From positions 616,351-680,350 of the forward strand of contig NZ_KB913028.1 of assembly GCF_000384135.1 (NCBI RefSeq): a stretch of 64,000 nt of DNA, written 5' to 3'. The notes under the pieces are model-generated. The model did no database searches, was not told the origin of the DNA, and saw only the letters and a program-made list of their open reading frames with translations. Of this stretch, positions 7,984 to 16,307 are shown piece by piece. The position numbers and the translations under genes are program-made. Source of the DNA: Succinispira mobilis DSM 6222 (GTDB taxonomy: Bacteria; Bacillota; Negativicutes; Acidaminococcales; Succinispiraceae). Every line of letters begins with the position of its first letter. The first letter of the stretch is position 1.

Positions 7984-9324
7984 ATGCAAAAAGAGGGTAA
8001 TTATTTGGATAATTGGTATAAAAAAGAAGATTATTGGGCTATTATTATAGCAATGGGAATAATATTAGTGGCAACTGTCGGGTTTTTTGCAGGTTATCAT
8101 AAGCTACTAAACATTCTTACAGTGAATATTCCTACATGGAGTACTAGCTTTGAGAAGCTAGGTTTTTATTTTGCAGAACACGGTTTAAACGTTGGAGCTT
8201 TATTTATCTTTTTTGCCTTAGCTTTCACGGGCGCAGGTAGATTTTTAGGACATTACTCGAAAAATTATTTGGCAAGTTTTTCGACGCTGTTTATTTTATC
8301 AATTGTTGTGAGTATTTTGGGTTCAAATAAAATTTTGAAAAACTGGCAATTAGAAACTCCATTGTTAGCATTAATTATAGGCATGCTCCTCAGCAACACT
8401 TTTAAGTTGCCGCAGTGGTTTTATACTGGAATACGTACGGAGTTTTATGTTAAGACAGGAATTGTTTTAATGGGAGCTACATTGCCATTTACCGTAATTA
8501 TGCAAGCAGGACCAATGGCAATTTTACAAGCTAGCATTGTAGCAATTACAACTTTTATCACTATATATCTTGCAGCCACACGATTGTTTAATTTAGATAA
8601 GCGTTTTGGAGCGACCTTAGCTGCTGGTGGTTCAATCTGTGGGGTTTCAGCTGCTATTGCAATTGGCGGAGCATGTCAAGCTAAAAAAGAACATGTATCG
8701 GTGTCAATATCTATGGTAATTGTTTGGGCAATTGCTATGATTTTTGCCTTACCCTTGTTGGCTAAATTATTTGGCTTAGAAGCTGGCCCAGCTGGGGCGT
8801 GGATTGGAACTTCGGAATTTGCTGATGCGGCTGGATTCGCTGCTGCAGAGGCAATAGGTGATGAAAGAGCAGTTAAAACTTTTACTTTAATGAAAGTAGT
8901 TGGACGAGATATGTTTGTAGGCGTTTGGGCATTGCTGGTAGCTTTTCTTTCAGTGACACGTTGGGAAAACAAGAGCATTAGGGAGTCTAGTAAAATTAAT
9001 TTTAAAGAAATTTGGCAAAGATTTCCTAAATTTATTATTGGATTTTTAGTAGCATCTTTATTTGTGACGATAATTTTATCTTTTACTGAAGTTAGTTTAG
9101 TAAAAAGTTTCAACAAAGATGTTTTAGGGCCGATAAAAGGGTTGCGAGCTTGGACATTTACATGGACTTTTTTATGTATAGGGCTTACTACTCGCTTTAA
9201 GGAACTAACTTCTTTTGGCTGGAAGCCATTAGCTGCTTTTACTATTGGGGTGGCTATTAATGTACCATTAGGCTATATTTTATCGAATATAGTTTTTGTC
9301 AATTACTGGTTGGGGATTAAATAA
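7984..9324 (+). CDS. YeiH-family (UPF0324) membrane protein, putative sulfate exporter
   Basis: Polytopic inner-membrane protein of 446 aa with about ten hydrophobic segments. The signature GGSICGVSAAIAIGGA near residues 215-230 and the following transmembrane pairs place it in the YeiH/UPF0324 family, which databases call putative sulfate exporters; direct proof of substrate is weak. It is longer than the E. coli protein because of an extra N-terminal region with two membrane segments. Its stop codon overlaps the next gene's start (TAATG). It lies just upstream of the sulfite reductase and cysteine/methionine genes, which supports a sulfur-anion role. Confidence 0.85.
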   Translation: MQKEGNYLDNWYKKEDYWAIIIAMGIILVATVGFFAGYHKLLNILTVNIPTWSTSFEKLGFYFAEHGLNVGALFIFFALAFTGAGRFLGHYSKNYLASFSTLFILSIVVSILGSNKILKNWQLETPLLALIIGMLLSNTFKLPQWFYTGIRTEFYVKTGIVLMGATLPFTVIMQAGPMAILQASIVAITTFITIYLAATRLFNLDKRFGATLAAGGSICGVSAAIAIGGACQAKKEHVSVSISMVIVWAIAMIFALPLLAKLFGLEAGPAGAWIGTSEFADAAGFAAAEAIGDERAVKTFTLMKVVGRDMFVGVWALLVAFLSVTRWENKSIRESSKINFKEIWQRFPKFIIGFLVASLFVTIILSFTEVSLVKSFNKDVLGPIKGLRAWTFTWTFLCIGLTTRFKELTSFGWKPLAAFTIGVAINVPLGYILSNIVFVNYWLGIK

Positions 9325-9644
9325 TGGTAGAGTACATAACTAGAGTAATTATTAACCTAAAAGAATTAGAAAAGGTGCATTTAGTTCTAAGTTCGCCAAG
9401 TAAAATGGCTGCTGAAATCAATGATTATGCTAAGCGAGTTGCCAATAAGGCTACACAAATTGCCAAGCTGATAGAAGTGCTAGGGGAATTAGGCTTTATC
9501 CTTAAAAATACAGGTAGCTATATCTACGCTGATTCAGAAACCATAGAAGCTCAGGTTATTAAAAACTTATTGAAGGAGCGCGGGTTTGAAAGTAGCGAGT
9601 ATCAGCTATATGTAGAATATCGCCGATTAAAAGGAATAATGTAA
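9324..9644 (+). CDS. hypothetical protein translationally coupled to YeiH
   Basis: Unrecognised, 106 aa. Its ATG shares one base with the YeiH stop codon, so the two are almost certainly co-translated. It is soluble, with an amphipathic helical middle (INDYAKRVANKATQIAKLIEVLGELG) and short beta-like ends (YITRVIINLKEL and YQLYVEYRRLKG). The layout is ACT- or ferredoxin-fold-like, which is weak evidence. The coupling suggests an accessory or regulatory partner of the exporter. Confidence 0.72.
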   Translation: MVEYITRVIINLKELEKVHLVLSSPSKMAAEINDYAKRVANKATQIAKLIEVLGELGFILKNTGSYIYADSETIEAQVIKNLLKERGFESSEYQLYVEYRRLKGIM

Positions 9645-9675
9645 ATAGGTGGGCAGTTGATGCCCACCTATTTAC
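9641..9675. terminator. bidirectional terminator
   Basis: A perfect 15-base stem (gtaaataggtgggca, loop gttga, then its complement) lies between convergent genes. It overlaps the last codons of the upstream gene. Confidence 0.9.
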
Positions 9676-9687
9676 ATTATATTTAGG

Positions 9688-11250
9688 TTAGAGAAGGTAT
9701 GCTTTAGTTAAGTTTAAAATTTGTAAATGTTGCTGTTCGAGAAATTCAGAGAAACTAATAGAAGGATATTGAGCTTTTAAAATAGCTAATTCTAAAAGAA
9801 AAGCTGGGATTCTTGTGGCTAGAATTTCACCAATGTTTTCCCCAAATTTAGCTTGATAACCAACTCTACCCCCTAAAGATAAAAGGTAAGTATCTACGAT
9901 TTTTCCATCAAGACGTTTTTTTCGGCCAGTAAAACCAATTAGTCCTTTTTGATGTTGAGCACAAGAATTTGGACAACCAGAAATAAGTGGCGTTGGTAAG
10001 GCGCTTTTAATTGCTAGAGGCTGGTTTTTAAAAAACTCTAGAATACTAGTTAGTAAACTTTGAGAGTCATTTATACCAAAATTACAAAATTGCGGTCCTG
10101 CACAGCTAACGGTATTGTCTATCGAAAAAGGTGATATTAATGAATCTGTTAATAGCAATAGCTGATCTACTGCCTTAACACTCAAGTTGCGTACGAAAAA
10201 ACCTTGACTTGATGTAAGGCGAAGCTCAACTTTGGGGGTAACAGCTTTGAGAAATTCGGTGAGCGTTAGTATTTGAGTGGGAAGTATTTCGCCTTTAGAG
10301 GGGTGGATATATATAGCATAAAGCCCAGATTGCTTTTGAGGAAAAATTATATTTTGATATTCTTTGTCCCAAGGGAAAAATGAATTATCCTCAGTAGCTA
10401 CAGTTGTTGGATTAAGTGTAAGTTTTAATTCAGGATTAGTTAGTTTAAGTTGGTGTAATTCTTGCTGGAAATATGTTAAGAAAACTTCATCGCCTAGGCG
10501 TTGGCGAACAAATCTTAAACGGGCTTTGTTACGGTTTGTGCGATCCCCTTCGCGGGCAAAAATGTTTTTCATAGCTTCAACGTAAAAAAGTGCGTCTTCA
10601 GCTAAAATAAAATCGCTTAATTTTATTGCCAGTTGTGAATTAGAGCCAAGGCCACCAGCAGCATATACGCAAAAACCCAATTTATTATTTTCTTTTTTGG
10701 CAATAAAACCTAAATCGCTAATACTAGCATTAGCAGTATCATCAGCAGTGTTGGAAAAAGAAACTTTATATTTACGCGGTAATTGCAAATTTTCAGTTGT
10801 TCTTAACATGAAATTCGTAATAGCAATCATATAAGGCGTAACATCAAAGATTTCATCGCGGGCTATGCCGGATAAGGGTGAACAGGTAATATTTCTAATT
10901 CCATCGCCGCCAGCACCAGTTGTAATTAAACCAACTTGCAATAAATTATCTAAAATTATATTTACTTTTTCCAAGGGTACGGCATGTAATTGCAAATCTT
11001 GGCGTGTGGTGAAACGTAGGCGCAGGGAATATTTATTAGCTATATTTGCAATTGCTTGTAGCTGTTCAAGCGTAGCAATTCCGCCAGGAAAACGCGGTCT
11101 TATCATATAAGAGTTTTTAGAACCTTCTTTATAGATTCCCATAATTGAACTGTATGGTTTTAAATTCTCGAGAGTCCCGCTTAAATATTCGCTTACTTTA
11201 GTTTGAAAGTGCTTAACTTTAGTTATAATTTCTGGGGTATTAGTGATCAT
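9688..11250 (-). CDS. nitrite/sulfite reductase hemoprotein (siroheme, 4Fe-4S)
   Basis: Predicted assimilatory reductase of sulfite to sulfide (or nitrite to ammonia), about 520 aa, with the two-repeat NirA/CysI architecture. Visible marks are the first ferrodoxin-like half with LRFTTRQDLQLHAVP and NITCSPLSG, and the C-terminal cluster cysteines in SCAGPQFCNFG and GCPNSCAQHQ (CX5C-n-CX3C), which bind the siroheme-coupled 4Fe-4S centre. The frame opens at 11343, but the ATG at 11248-11250 has AAGGAG nine bases upstream and begins a normal N-terminus. Sulfur genes on both sides favour sulfite. A terminator-like hairpin lies in its 5' leader. Confidence 0.87.
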   Translation of the reverse strand: MITNTPEIITKVKHFQTKVSEYLSGTLENLKPYSSIMGIYKEGSKNSYMIRPRFPGGIATLEQLQAIANIANKYSLRLRFTTRQDLQLHAVPLEKVNIILDNLLQVGLITTGAGGDGIRNITCSPLSGIARDEIFDVTPYMIAITNFMLRTTENLQLPRKYKVSFSNTADDTANASISDLGFIAKKENNKLGFCVYAAGGLGSNSQLAIKLSDFILAEDALFYVEAMKNIFAREGDRTNRNKARLRFVRQRLGDEVFLTYFQQELHQLKLTNPELKLTLNPTTVATEDNSFFPWDKEYQNIIFPQKQSGLYAIYIHPSKGEILPTQILTLTEFLKAVTPKVELRLTSSQGFFVRNLSVKAVDQLLLLTDSLISPFSIDNTVSCAGPQFCNFGINDSQSLLTSILEFFKNQPLAIKSALPTPLISGCPNSCAQHQKGLIGFTGRKKRLDGKIVDTYLLSLGGRVGYQAKFGENIGEILATRIPAFLLELAILKAQYPSISFSEFLEQQHLQILNLTKAYLL

Positions 11251-11296
11251 GTCTGTAAATCTCCTTTGTAGTTTAATAGTGAAATGAGGTAAAATT

Positions 11297-11352
11297 TTAT
11301 AAAAAAAGACCAGAATATTCTTTTGAAATTTAAAAAGAATCATTCTAGTCTT
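11297..11352 (-). promoter_or_regulatory. attenuator-like hairpin in the sulfite reductase leader
   Basis: On the minus strand, an imperfect stem of about 17 bases (AGACTAGAATGATTCTTTT paired to AAAAGAATATTCTGGTCT) is followed at once by seven T. It lies between the promoter at 11388-11417 and the start codon at 11250, so it can stop transcription before the gene. Upstream leader bases contain short repeats (CAGT..ACTG) that could form an alternative pairing. No known riboswitch class recognised. Confidence 0.6.
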
Positions 11353-11387
11353 CAGTTATCTGATCGACTGTCTATTAAATTATTGTA

Positions 11388-11417
11388 ATAATAGCATAGT
11401 TTTTTGTAGGAAGTCAA
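11388..11417 (-). promoter_or_regulatory. sigma-A type promoter for sulfite reductase
   Basis: On the minus strand TTGACT (11417-11412), an 18-base spacer, and TATTAT (11393-11388). Confidence 0.75.
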
Positions 11418-11437
11418 CTGAAAAATCAGAGTTGCTA

Positions 11438-11466
11438 TTGACAAATAAAAATTATTATGGCAAAAT
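11438..11466 (+). promoter_or_regulatory. promoter for the SAM riboswitch transcript
   Basis: TTGACA at 11438-11443, a 17-base spacer, then CAAAAT at 11461-11466, with the riboswitch beginning about 50 bases later. The -10 box is weak. Confidence 0.55.
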
Positions 11467-11515
11467 AGCATTCAATGATAATGCTTTAGAAATTTAGCTA
11501 TAAAAATAAATATGG

Positions 11516-11658
11516 TTCTTATCAAGAGTGGTGGAGGGACTGGCCCGATGATACCCAGCAACCAGCTTTTAAAGCAAGGTGCTAATTCCAGCGGATAAAT
11601 CCGGAAGATAAGATTAATTGTTTTAATGACGGTTCTTCTTCGGGAAGAATCGTTTTTT
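11516..11658 (+). promoter_or_regulatory. SAM-I (S-box) riboswitch with terminator platform
   Basis: The aptamer core is clear: cttatcaagagtggtggagg at the 5' side, then actggcccgatgatacccag, caacc, aaggtgctaattcc and the closing gataag. A terminator hairpin (acggttcttctt/aagaatcgt, then T6) lies at about 11629-11658. SAM binding is expected to favour the terminator and shut off the downstream cystathionine gamma-synthase-like gene when methionine/SAM is plentiful. Confidence 0.96.
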
Positions 11659-11689
11659 ATTTATTACAAAGATAAAGCGAGGGAAATTT

Positions 11690-12835
11690 ATGCAAATAAC
11701 AACCAAGATTGTTCAAGCTGGGCTAGTAACTGATAAAACTACTGGAGCAATTAGCACTCCTATTTATCAAACAGCTACTTTTCGACATCCTGCATTAGGG
11801 GAGAGTACGGGATATGATTATTCGCGGACTAAAAATCCTACTCGACAGGCAGTTGAGATAGCAATAGCAACATTAGAAGAAGGAGATGCTGGCTATGCAT
11901 TTGCTTCGGGAATGGCGGCAATAACAGCTATAGCGATGTTATACGGAAGTGGAGCACATTTAATAATAACGGAAGATTGTTATGGCGGGACATATCGCGT
12001 TTTTGAGAAAATATTTAAGCAGTTTGGACTACAAGTTAGCTATGTAAATACTGCCGATGTTCAAGCGGTACGTTCTGCGATTACAGGCGATACAAGAGCA
12101 ATATTCCTAGAAACTCCAACCAACCCGTTAATGAAAATAGCAGATATTCAAGCCTTGGTAGCTTTAGCCAAGGAACATCAGCTACAGACTATTGTTGATA
12201 ATACATTTTTGACACCATATTTACAAAAACCCCTGTCTTTGGGTGCAGATATAGTTATACATAGTGGTTCTAAATATTTAGCAGGCCATAATGATGTTAT
12301 TTGTGGACTAATTGTGGCAAAAGGAGCGGAACTATGTTCTAAATTAGCATTTATTCAAAATTCAACTGGAATGATTCTTGGGCCGCAAGATTCCTGGCTA
12401 TTATTAAGGGGAATAAAAACATTAGCAGTGCGCTTAGATAGGCAGCAGGAAAATACTTTAATTATTGCCCAGTGGTTAGAAAAGCAAAAATGGGTAAATA
12501 AAGTATATTATCCTGGTTTAGAAAGTAGCCCACAAAAAGAACTTCAAAATCGTCAGGCGAGTGGTTATGGAGCGATGTTATCTTTTGAGGTTTGTGATGC
12601 GAAACTAGTGCCGCAAATATTACAGAGGCTGAAGCTAATTCAATTTGCAGAGAGTTTAGGTGGAGTAGAATCGCTAATTACTTTTCCCTTTGTGCAGACA
12701 CATGCGGATATTCCCCTAGAAATTAGATTGAAATTAGGTGTAAATGAACAATTATTACGGTTTTCGGTAGGAATAGAATCTGTGACAGATCTTATTGAGG
12801 ATTTACAGCAGGCTGTTGTTCACGAAATAAGTTGA
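11690..12835 (+). CDS. metB: trans-sulfuration PLP enzyme, cystathionine gamma-synthase / O-acetylhomoserine-type
   Basis: Cys/Met-metabolism PLP enzyme of 381 aa. It would join cysteine to an activated homoserine to make cystathionine (gamma-synthase), though gamma-lyases look very similar. Visible marks are YDYSRTKNPTRQAVE near residues 43-57, FASGMAAITA near 71-80, LIITEDCYGGTYRVFEKI, FLETPTNPLMKIADI and the Schiff-base lysine in IHSGSKYLAGHND near residues 190-202. SAM riboswitch control points to methionine synthesis, which favours synthase over lyase. YezD-like genes and cysK follow on the same strand. Confidence 0.87.
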   Translation: MQITTKIVQAGLVTDKTTGAISTPIYQTATFRHPALGESTGYDYSRTKNPTRQAVEIAIATLEEGDAGYAFASGMAAITAIAMLYGSGAHLIITEDCYGGTYRVFEKIFKQFGLQVSYVNTADVQAVRSAITGDTRAIFLETPTNPLMKIADIQALVALAKEHQLQTIVDNTFLTPYLQKPLSLGADIVIHSGSKYLAGHNDVICGLIVAKGAELCSKLAFIQNSTGMILGPQDSWLLLRGIKTLAVRLDRQQENTLIIAQWLEKQKWVNKVYYPGLESSPQKELQNRQASGYGAMLSFEVCDAKLVPQILQRLKLIQFAESLGGVESLITFPFVQTHADIPLEIRLKLGVNEQLLRFSVGIESVTDLIEDLQQAVVHEIS

Positions 12836-12908
12836 AATTGTAAATTAAATTTGACGAGAAATTAGTTTCATGATACCATTAGATGAATTTGCTGACTAGA
12901 TAGCTAGA

Positions 12909-12945
12909 GGCGTAAAAGATTCTAAGGATCTTTTACGCCCTTTTG
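12909..12945 (+). terminator. intrinsic terminator
   Basis: The hairpin ggcgtaaaagat/atcttttacgcc with a short loop is followed by CTTTTG, after the cystathionine synthase-like gene. Confidence 0.85.
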
Positions 12946-13011
12946 TAATTTTGGGCTAAAATATAGTAGCCATATATGAATAAATATTTCTGTAAATGGG
13001 GGGAGTTTAAA

Positions 13012-13185
13012 GTGGGGAATTTTAATAAAAATAACACAAATGTACAAGAATTAGAATTGGATTCAGAGCTAATGGCCTTTATTGAGTTGTCTATCCGAGA
13101 AATTGCCCACGGATCGATAACTTTAATAGTTCAAGATTCACATTTAGTACAAATTGAAAAAAATGAAAAAATAAAATTATGCTAA
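13012..13185 (+). CDS. YezD-like small protein (DUF2292)
   Basis: About 57 aa. The frame opens at an ATG at 12976, but a very strong Shine-Dalgarno (tggggggag at 12997-13005) sits 6-7 bases before the GTG at 13012, giving a product that fits YezD size. The C-terminal half (FIELSIREIAHGSITLIVQDSHLVQIEKNEKI) matches the YezD/DUF2292 pattern of a helix followed by G(T/S)(V/I)T(I/L)(V/I)VQD..(V/L)VQIE..EKI. The family's function is unknown, but it often sits among sulfur-assimilation genes, as here. Confidence 0.75.
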   Translation: MGNFNKNNTNVQELELDSELMAFIELSIREIAHGSITLIVQDSHLVQIEKNEKIKLC

Positions 13186-13247
13186 CTTATACTGAAATTA
13201 GTGGTGCTATTTAATTAGAATATTAAAAAGACCGAAGGGTGAGGGCA

Positions 13248-13436
13248 ATGAAAGAAAAGCAAACAGAAAAGTTGAGCAAAGAAAATATTAAACTGAGAAC
13301 CCACATTTTAGAATTATTGCGCACTTTGAAGTTTGGGCAGGTTGCCATTATTATTAAAAATGGTAAAATTGCTCAAATTGAAAAAACAGAAAAACAAAGA
13401 ACGACACTAAAAGGCCTATATGGAGAAGGTATTTAG
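13248..13436 (+). CDS. second YezD-like small protein (DUF2292)
   Basis: 62 aa from the ATG at 13248, preceded by gggtgagg. The core ILELLRTLKFGQVAIIIKNGKIAQIEKTEK is a clear YezD-type helix plus beta hairpin, closer to the family pattern than its upstream neighbour. The N-terminus is a short charged helix (KEKQTEKLSKENIKLRTH). Two divergent copies in tandem, just before cysK, suggest duplication and a shared sulfur-related role that the sequence does not reveal. Confidence 0.78.
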   Translation: MKEKQTEKLSKENIKLRTHILELLRTLKFGQVAIIIKNGKIAQIEKTEKQRTTLKGLYGEGI

Positions 13437-13499
13437 TTTAATAATTTCAAATAAAAGTTTTCAAGTAAATAAGTAAAAGAAATTAAGAGGTGTTGAAAT

Positions 13500-14432
13500 A
13501 TGGCAAAAATTGCTAAAAATTTAACAGAATTAATTGGGAATACGCCGTTATTAGAATTAGCTAATTTTAACAGAGAAAAGGACTTGCAGGCCAAAATTAT
13601 TGCTAAATTGGAACAATTTAATCCGCTAAGCAGTGTAAAAGATAGAGTGGGTTATGCGATGTTAAAAATAGCAGAAGAACAGGGACTAATTAATAATAAA
13701 AGTATTATAATTGAACCAACAAGTGGCAATACAGGAATAGGTTTGGCTTTTGCAGCAGCGGCGAAGGGATATAGCTTAATTATTACTATGCCTGAAAATT
13801 TTAGTATGGAGCGGCGCAATTTATTAAGAGCTTTAGGGGCTGAGTTGATTTTAACTCCTGAAGCAGAAGGTATGAAAGGAGCTATTGCGAAAGCAGAGGC
13901 ACTAGCTAAAGAAATACCCAATTCTTATATGCCACAACAGTTTAAAAATCCTGCAAACCCAGAAATTCATCGTAAAACTACAGCAGAAGAAATTTGGCAA
14001 GATACGGACGGACTAGTTGATATTTTTGTCTGCGGAGTTGGTACGGGGGGAACTTTAACAGGTGTGGGCGAAGTTTTAAAACAACGCAATCCTAATTTGC
14101 AAATAGTAGCGGTTGAACCCTGGGATTCTCAAGTATTATCAGGCGGAGATGCAGGTGCCCATTGTTTACAAGGCATTGGCGCTGGATTTATTCCTGAGAT
14201 TTTAAATACAAAGATAATAGATCAGGTAATAGCAGTAAAGGAATACCAAGCGGAGACCACAATGCGTGCAGTGGCTAAAGCAGAAGGTTTATTATTAGGA
14301 ATTTCAGGTGGCGCAGCTGTATTTGCAGCTGCAAAATTGGCTCAAAAGCTAGAAAATAGAGGTAAAAATATTATTGTTTTAGTGCCAGATACGGGAGAAC
14401 GTTATTTATCAACAGAAATATTTAGTAAATAA
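13500..14432 (+). CDS. cysK: cysteine synthase (O-acetylserine sulfhydrylase)
   Basis: Fold-type II PLP enzyme of 310 aa that replaces the acetyl group of O-acetylserine with sulfide to make cysteine. Visible marks are ELIGNTPLLELANF at the N-terminus, the Schiff-base lysine in NPLSSVKDRVGY near residue 44, the substrate loop EPTSGNTGIGLAFAAAAKGY near 71-90, the PLP phosphate loop VGTGGTLTGVGE near 180-191 and GISGGAAVFAA near 264. It would use sulfide from the upstream sulfite reductase. Some relatives act as cystathionine beta-synthases, which I cannot exclude. The Shine-Dalgarno is aagaggtg. Confidence 0.92.
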   Translation: MAKIAKNLTELIGNTPLLELANFNREKDLQAKIIAKLEQFNPLSSVKDRVGYAMLKIAEEQGLINNKSIIIEPTSGNTGIGLAFAAAAKGYSLIITMPENFSMERRNLLRALGAELILTPEAEGMKGAIAKAEALAKEIPNSYMPQQFKNPANPEIHRKTTAEEIWQDTDGLVDIFVCGVGTGGTLTGVGEVLKQRNPNLQIVAVEPWDSQVLSGGDAGAHCLQGIGAGFIPEILNTKIIDQVIAVKEYQAETTMRAVAKAEGLLLGISGGAAVFAAAKLAQKLENRGKNIIVLVPDTGERYLSTEIFSK

Positions 14433-14463
14433 GATTTAAAGCAGTCGACAAAAAGTTGTTACG

Positions 14464-14519
14464 GCTAAAGTTAAGTTTTACATTAACTTTAGTCGCTGAT
14501 TAATTGGCGACTGTTTTTT
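14464..14519 (+). terminator. double-hairpin terminator after cysK
   Basis: A first stem (ctaaagttaa/ttaactttag) and a second (agtcgc/gcgact) end in TGTTTTTT. Confidence 0.8.
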
Positions 14520-14571
14520 CTTTAACCTGAAAAGCATAGAAGATAACAGTTTTAACTAGCTTGAGGCGGTG

Positions 14572-14890
14572 TTACTGTTTAGCCTTATACCAGCTAGCAT
14601 ATAGAACTGGCAGTACAATTAAAGTTAAAATAGTGGCAATAAAAAGTCCCCCGCGATAGCAATAGCCATAGGACCCCAGAACGTACTACTAGCTAAAGGT
14701 AGCATCCCTAAAATTGCCGCAGCCGCAGTAAGCATAATTGGGCGGAAACGGCTGAGCGTTGCGTTGATAATAGCATCACATAGTGGTTCTTGAGCTTGTA
14801 GATGTTGTTCAAATTGAATTAGGGTAGTAGCAACACCGATTAAGCCCAGCGTAGCTGTTAATAAGGTAATTATCATCTTACCGCTTGGAC
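14572..14890 (-). pseudogene. C-terminal remnant of an RND efflux pump inner-membrane protein
   Basis: Minus-strand text encodes the end of an AcrB/CusA-type transporter: GKMIITLLTATLGLIGVATTLIQFEQH, then RPIMLTAAAAILGMLPLA and GPMAIAIAGG. One base is missing in the G-run near 14648; after the shift the usual ending (LFIATILTLIVLPVLYASWY) continues to a stop at 14572-14574. More than 900 expected upstream residues are absent, so this is a decayed fragment and not a gene. Confidence 0.85.
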
Positions 14891-14922
14891 GCGTTGTTCT
14901 TCCAAGGTGAAATCTGTTCTAG

Positions 14923-15455
14923 TTAAAGTGTAAATACAGCCAAAAACATCATCTTTATGGTGAAAATTCTGCCTAGACTCAATAAACCGTGCCGAATGCC
15001 TTCGGGACAAAAAAAGTTACAAAAGGGACGCTCGAAAAACATTCCAATAAACAGAAAACTACCCATAACAGTTAAGGCCAGAGCAGTAATATTTTTACCA
15101 GCAGCAGAGTGCATAAAAGCTTTATAGCTATTAAAAAAACCTAAATCTAAAATTGTTTGACTAGCTAAAAATAAGGTTAAAACAGCTAAGAGATAGCGTG
15201 AGTATTGAAGATATTTTTGTAAAAATGGAGGAGTTTTAAATTTCTTTTTTAAAACAAGAGAACCTAGTTTGCCGACAAACTCTTGGGCGCTACCAAATGG
15301 GCAAATCCAGCCACAAAAAAAATTACCAGCTACAAAAGCTAAAGGCAGTAAGAAAATAAACCCTGGCCGGATTTTGCTATAGAAGCCAGCAATTAATAAA
15401 AGAAAAATACTAAGTTGAATACTTAGAAATAGTGTAGTAATTGATTATTTTTCAT
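14923..15455 (-). pseudogene. NapH/NosR-like polyferredoxin membrane protein remnant
   Basis: From an ATG at 15455 a frameshift near 15440 leads into a long frame with membrane helices and the cysteine motifs FFCGWICPFGSAQEF and FERPFCNFFCPEGIRHG, which are typical of the NapH/CcoG/RnfB-like 4Fe-4S membrane family. The frame ends abruptly at 14923 before the expected ferredoxin-type CX2CX2CX3C motifs, next to the RND remnant. It is broken at both ends and would have passed electrons across the membrane. Confidence 0.78.
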
Positions 15456-15552
15456 GATGATTTAAATGTAATTTATATAAAAATATTTAGTATATAGTAG
15501 CAATAAGTGCTATAATTAGCTTTACTAAATTAGTTGAACAAAGGGGAAACAA

Positions 15553-16140
15553 ATGCATCCGATCTTGAAAAAAAATCAATATTTCATTAAAGAACATTTA
15601 GGAATTTTAAAAGCTGCCAATAATTATGATATTTATGATGTAGACACCGAAGAAAAGATTTTAGAGTGCCGCGAACCGAATCTTGGATTTTTCACTAAAT
15701 TACTGCGGTTTTCCGATTATAAGCGAATGACGCCATTTGAAGTAGAAATTCGTACTTCGACGGGTGAATTGGTATGTACTGTAAAACGCGGAATTTCTAT
15801 TTTCTTATCTAAAGTAGAGGTTTTTGACGAAAAAGGAATTTTAGTAGGGATTTTTAAACAAAAGTTTTTCACTATTGGTGGCAAGTTTGATGTGTTAAAT
15901 ACGGCGGAAGAAAGTCTTTGTACTTTGCAAGGAAAATGGACGAGTTGGGACTTTAAGTTTGTAAAAGAAGGACATGAATTTGCCCATGTTTCCAAAAAGT
16001 GGGCAGGTATTGGCAAAGAATTATTTACATCAGCAGATAACTATATCCTGACAATTAAAGAAACTGTTCCAGCAGAAAGTGATTTAAGGACTTTAATAAT
16101 TGCTGCAGTTATGTGCATCGATATGGTCTTGAAAGAATAA
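15553..16140 (+). CDS. LURP-one-related / scramblase-like beta-barrel protein
   Basis: 195 aa. The pattern of alternating strands (YFIKEHLGILKAANNYDIYD, then ILECREP, then VCTVKRGISIFLSKVEVFDEKGILVG and FDVLNTAEESLCTLQGKW) matches the Tubby-like LURP-one/phospholipid-scramblase-related fold, and the length fits. Such bacterial proteins are cytoplasmic and of unknown function. A strong aaagggga site precedes the ATG. It is monocistronic and followed by a strong terminator. Confidence 0.7.
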   Translation: MHPILKKNQYFIKEHLGILKAANNYDIYDVDTEEKILECREPNLGFFTKLLRFSDYKRMTPFEVEIRTSTGELVCTVKRGISIFLSKVEVFDEKGILVGIFKQKFFTIGGKFDVLNTAEESLCTLQGKWTSWDFKFVKEGHEFAHVSKKWAGIGKELFTSADNYILTIKETVPAESDLRTLIIAAVMCIDMVLKE

Positions 16141-16243
16141 GAACTTGCTAATATGGTAATAGTTAAGCATAGGGACAATTTGTCGCGAGTGTAGTTAGGG
16201 TCTAAAAATTCAATTGTTTATCGCGGTTAAAAATTATATATTA

Positions 16244-16288
16244 AAAAGGAGTTACTCATCACAGACTATGTGGCGAGTAACTCCTTTT
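16244..16288. terminator. bidirectional terminator
   Basis: Perfect 14-base arms (aaaaggagttactc at 16244-16257 and its complement at 16275-16288) with A and T flanks, between convergent genes. Confidence 0.88.
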
Positions 16289-16307
16289 AAGTACTAAATT
16301 AACAATT

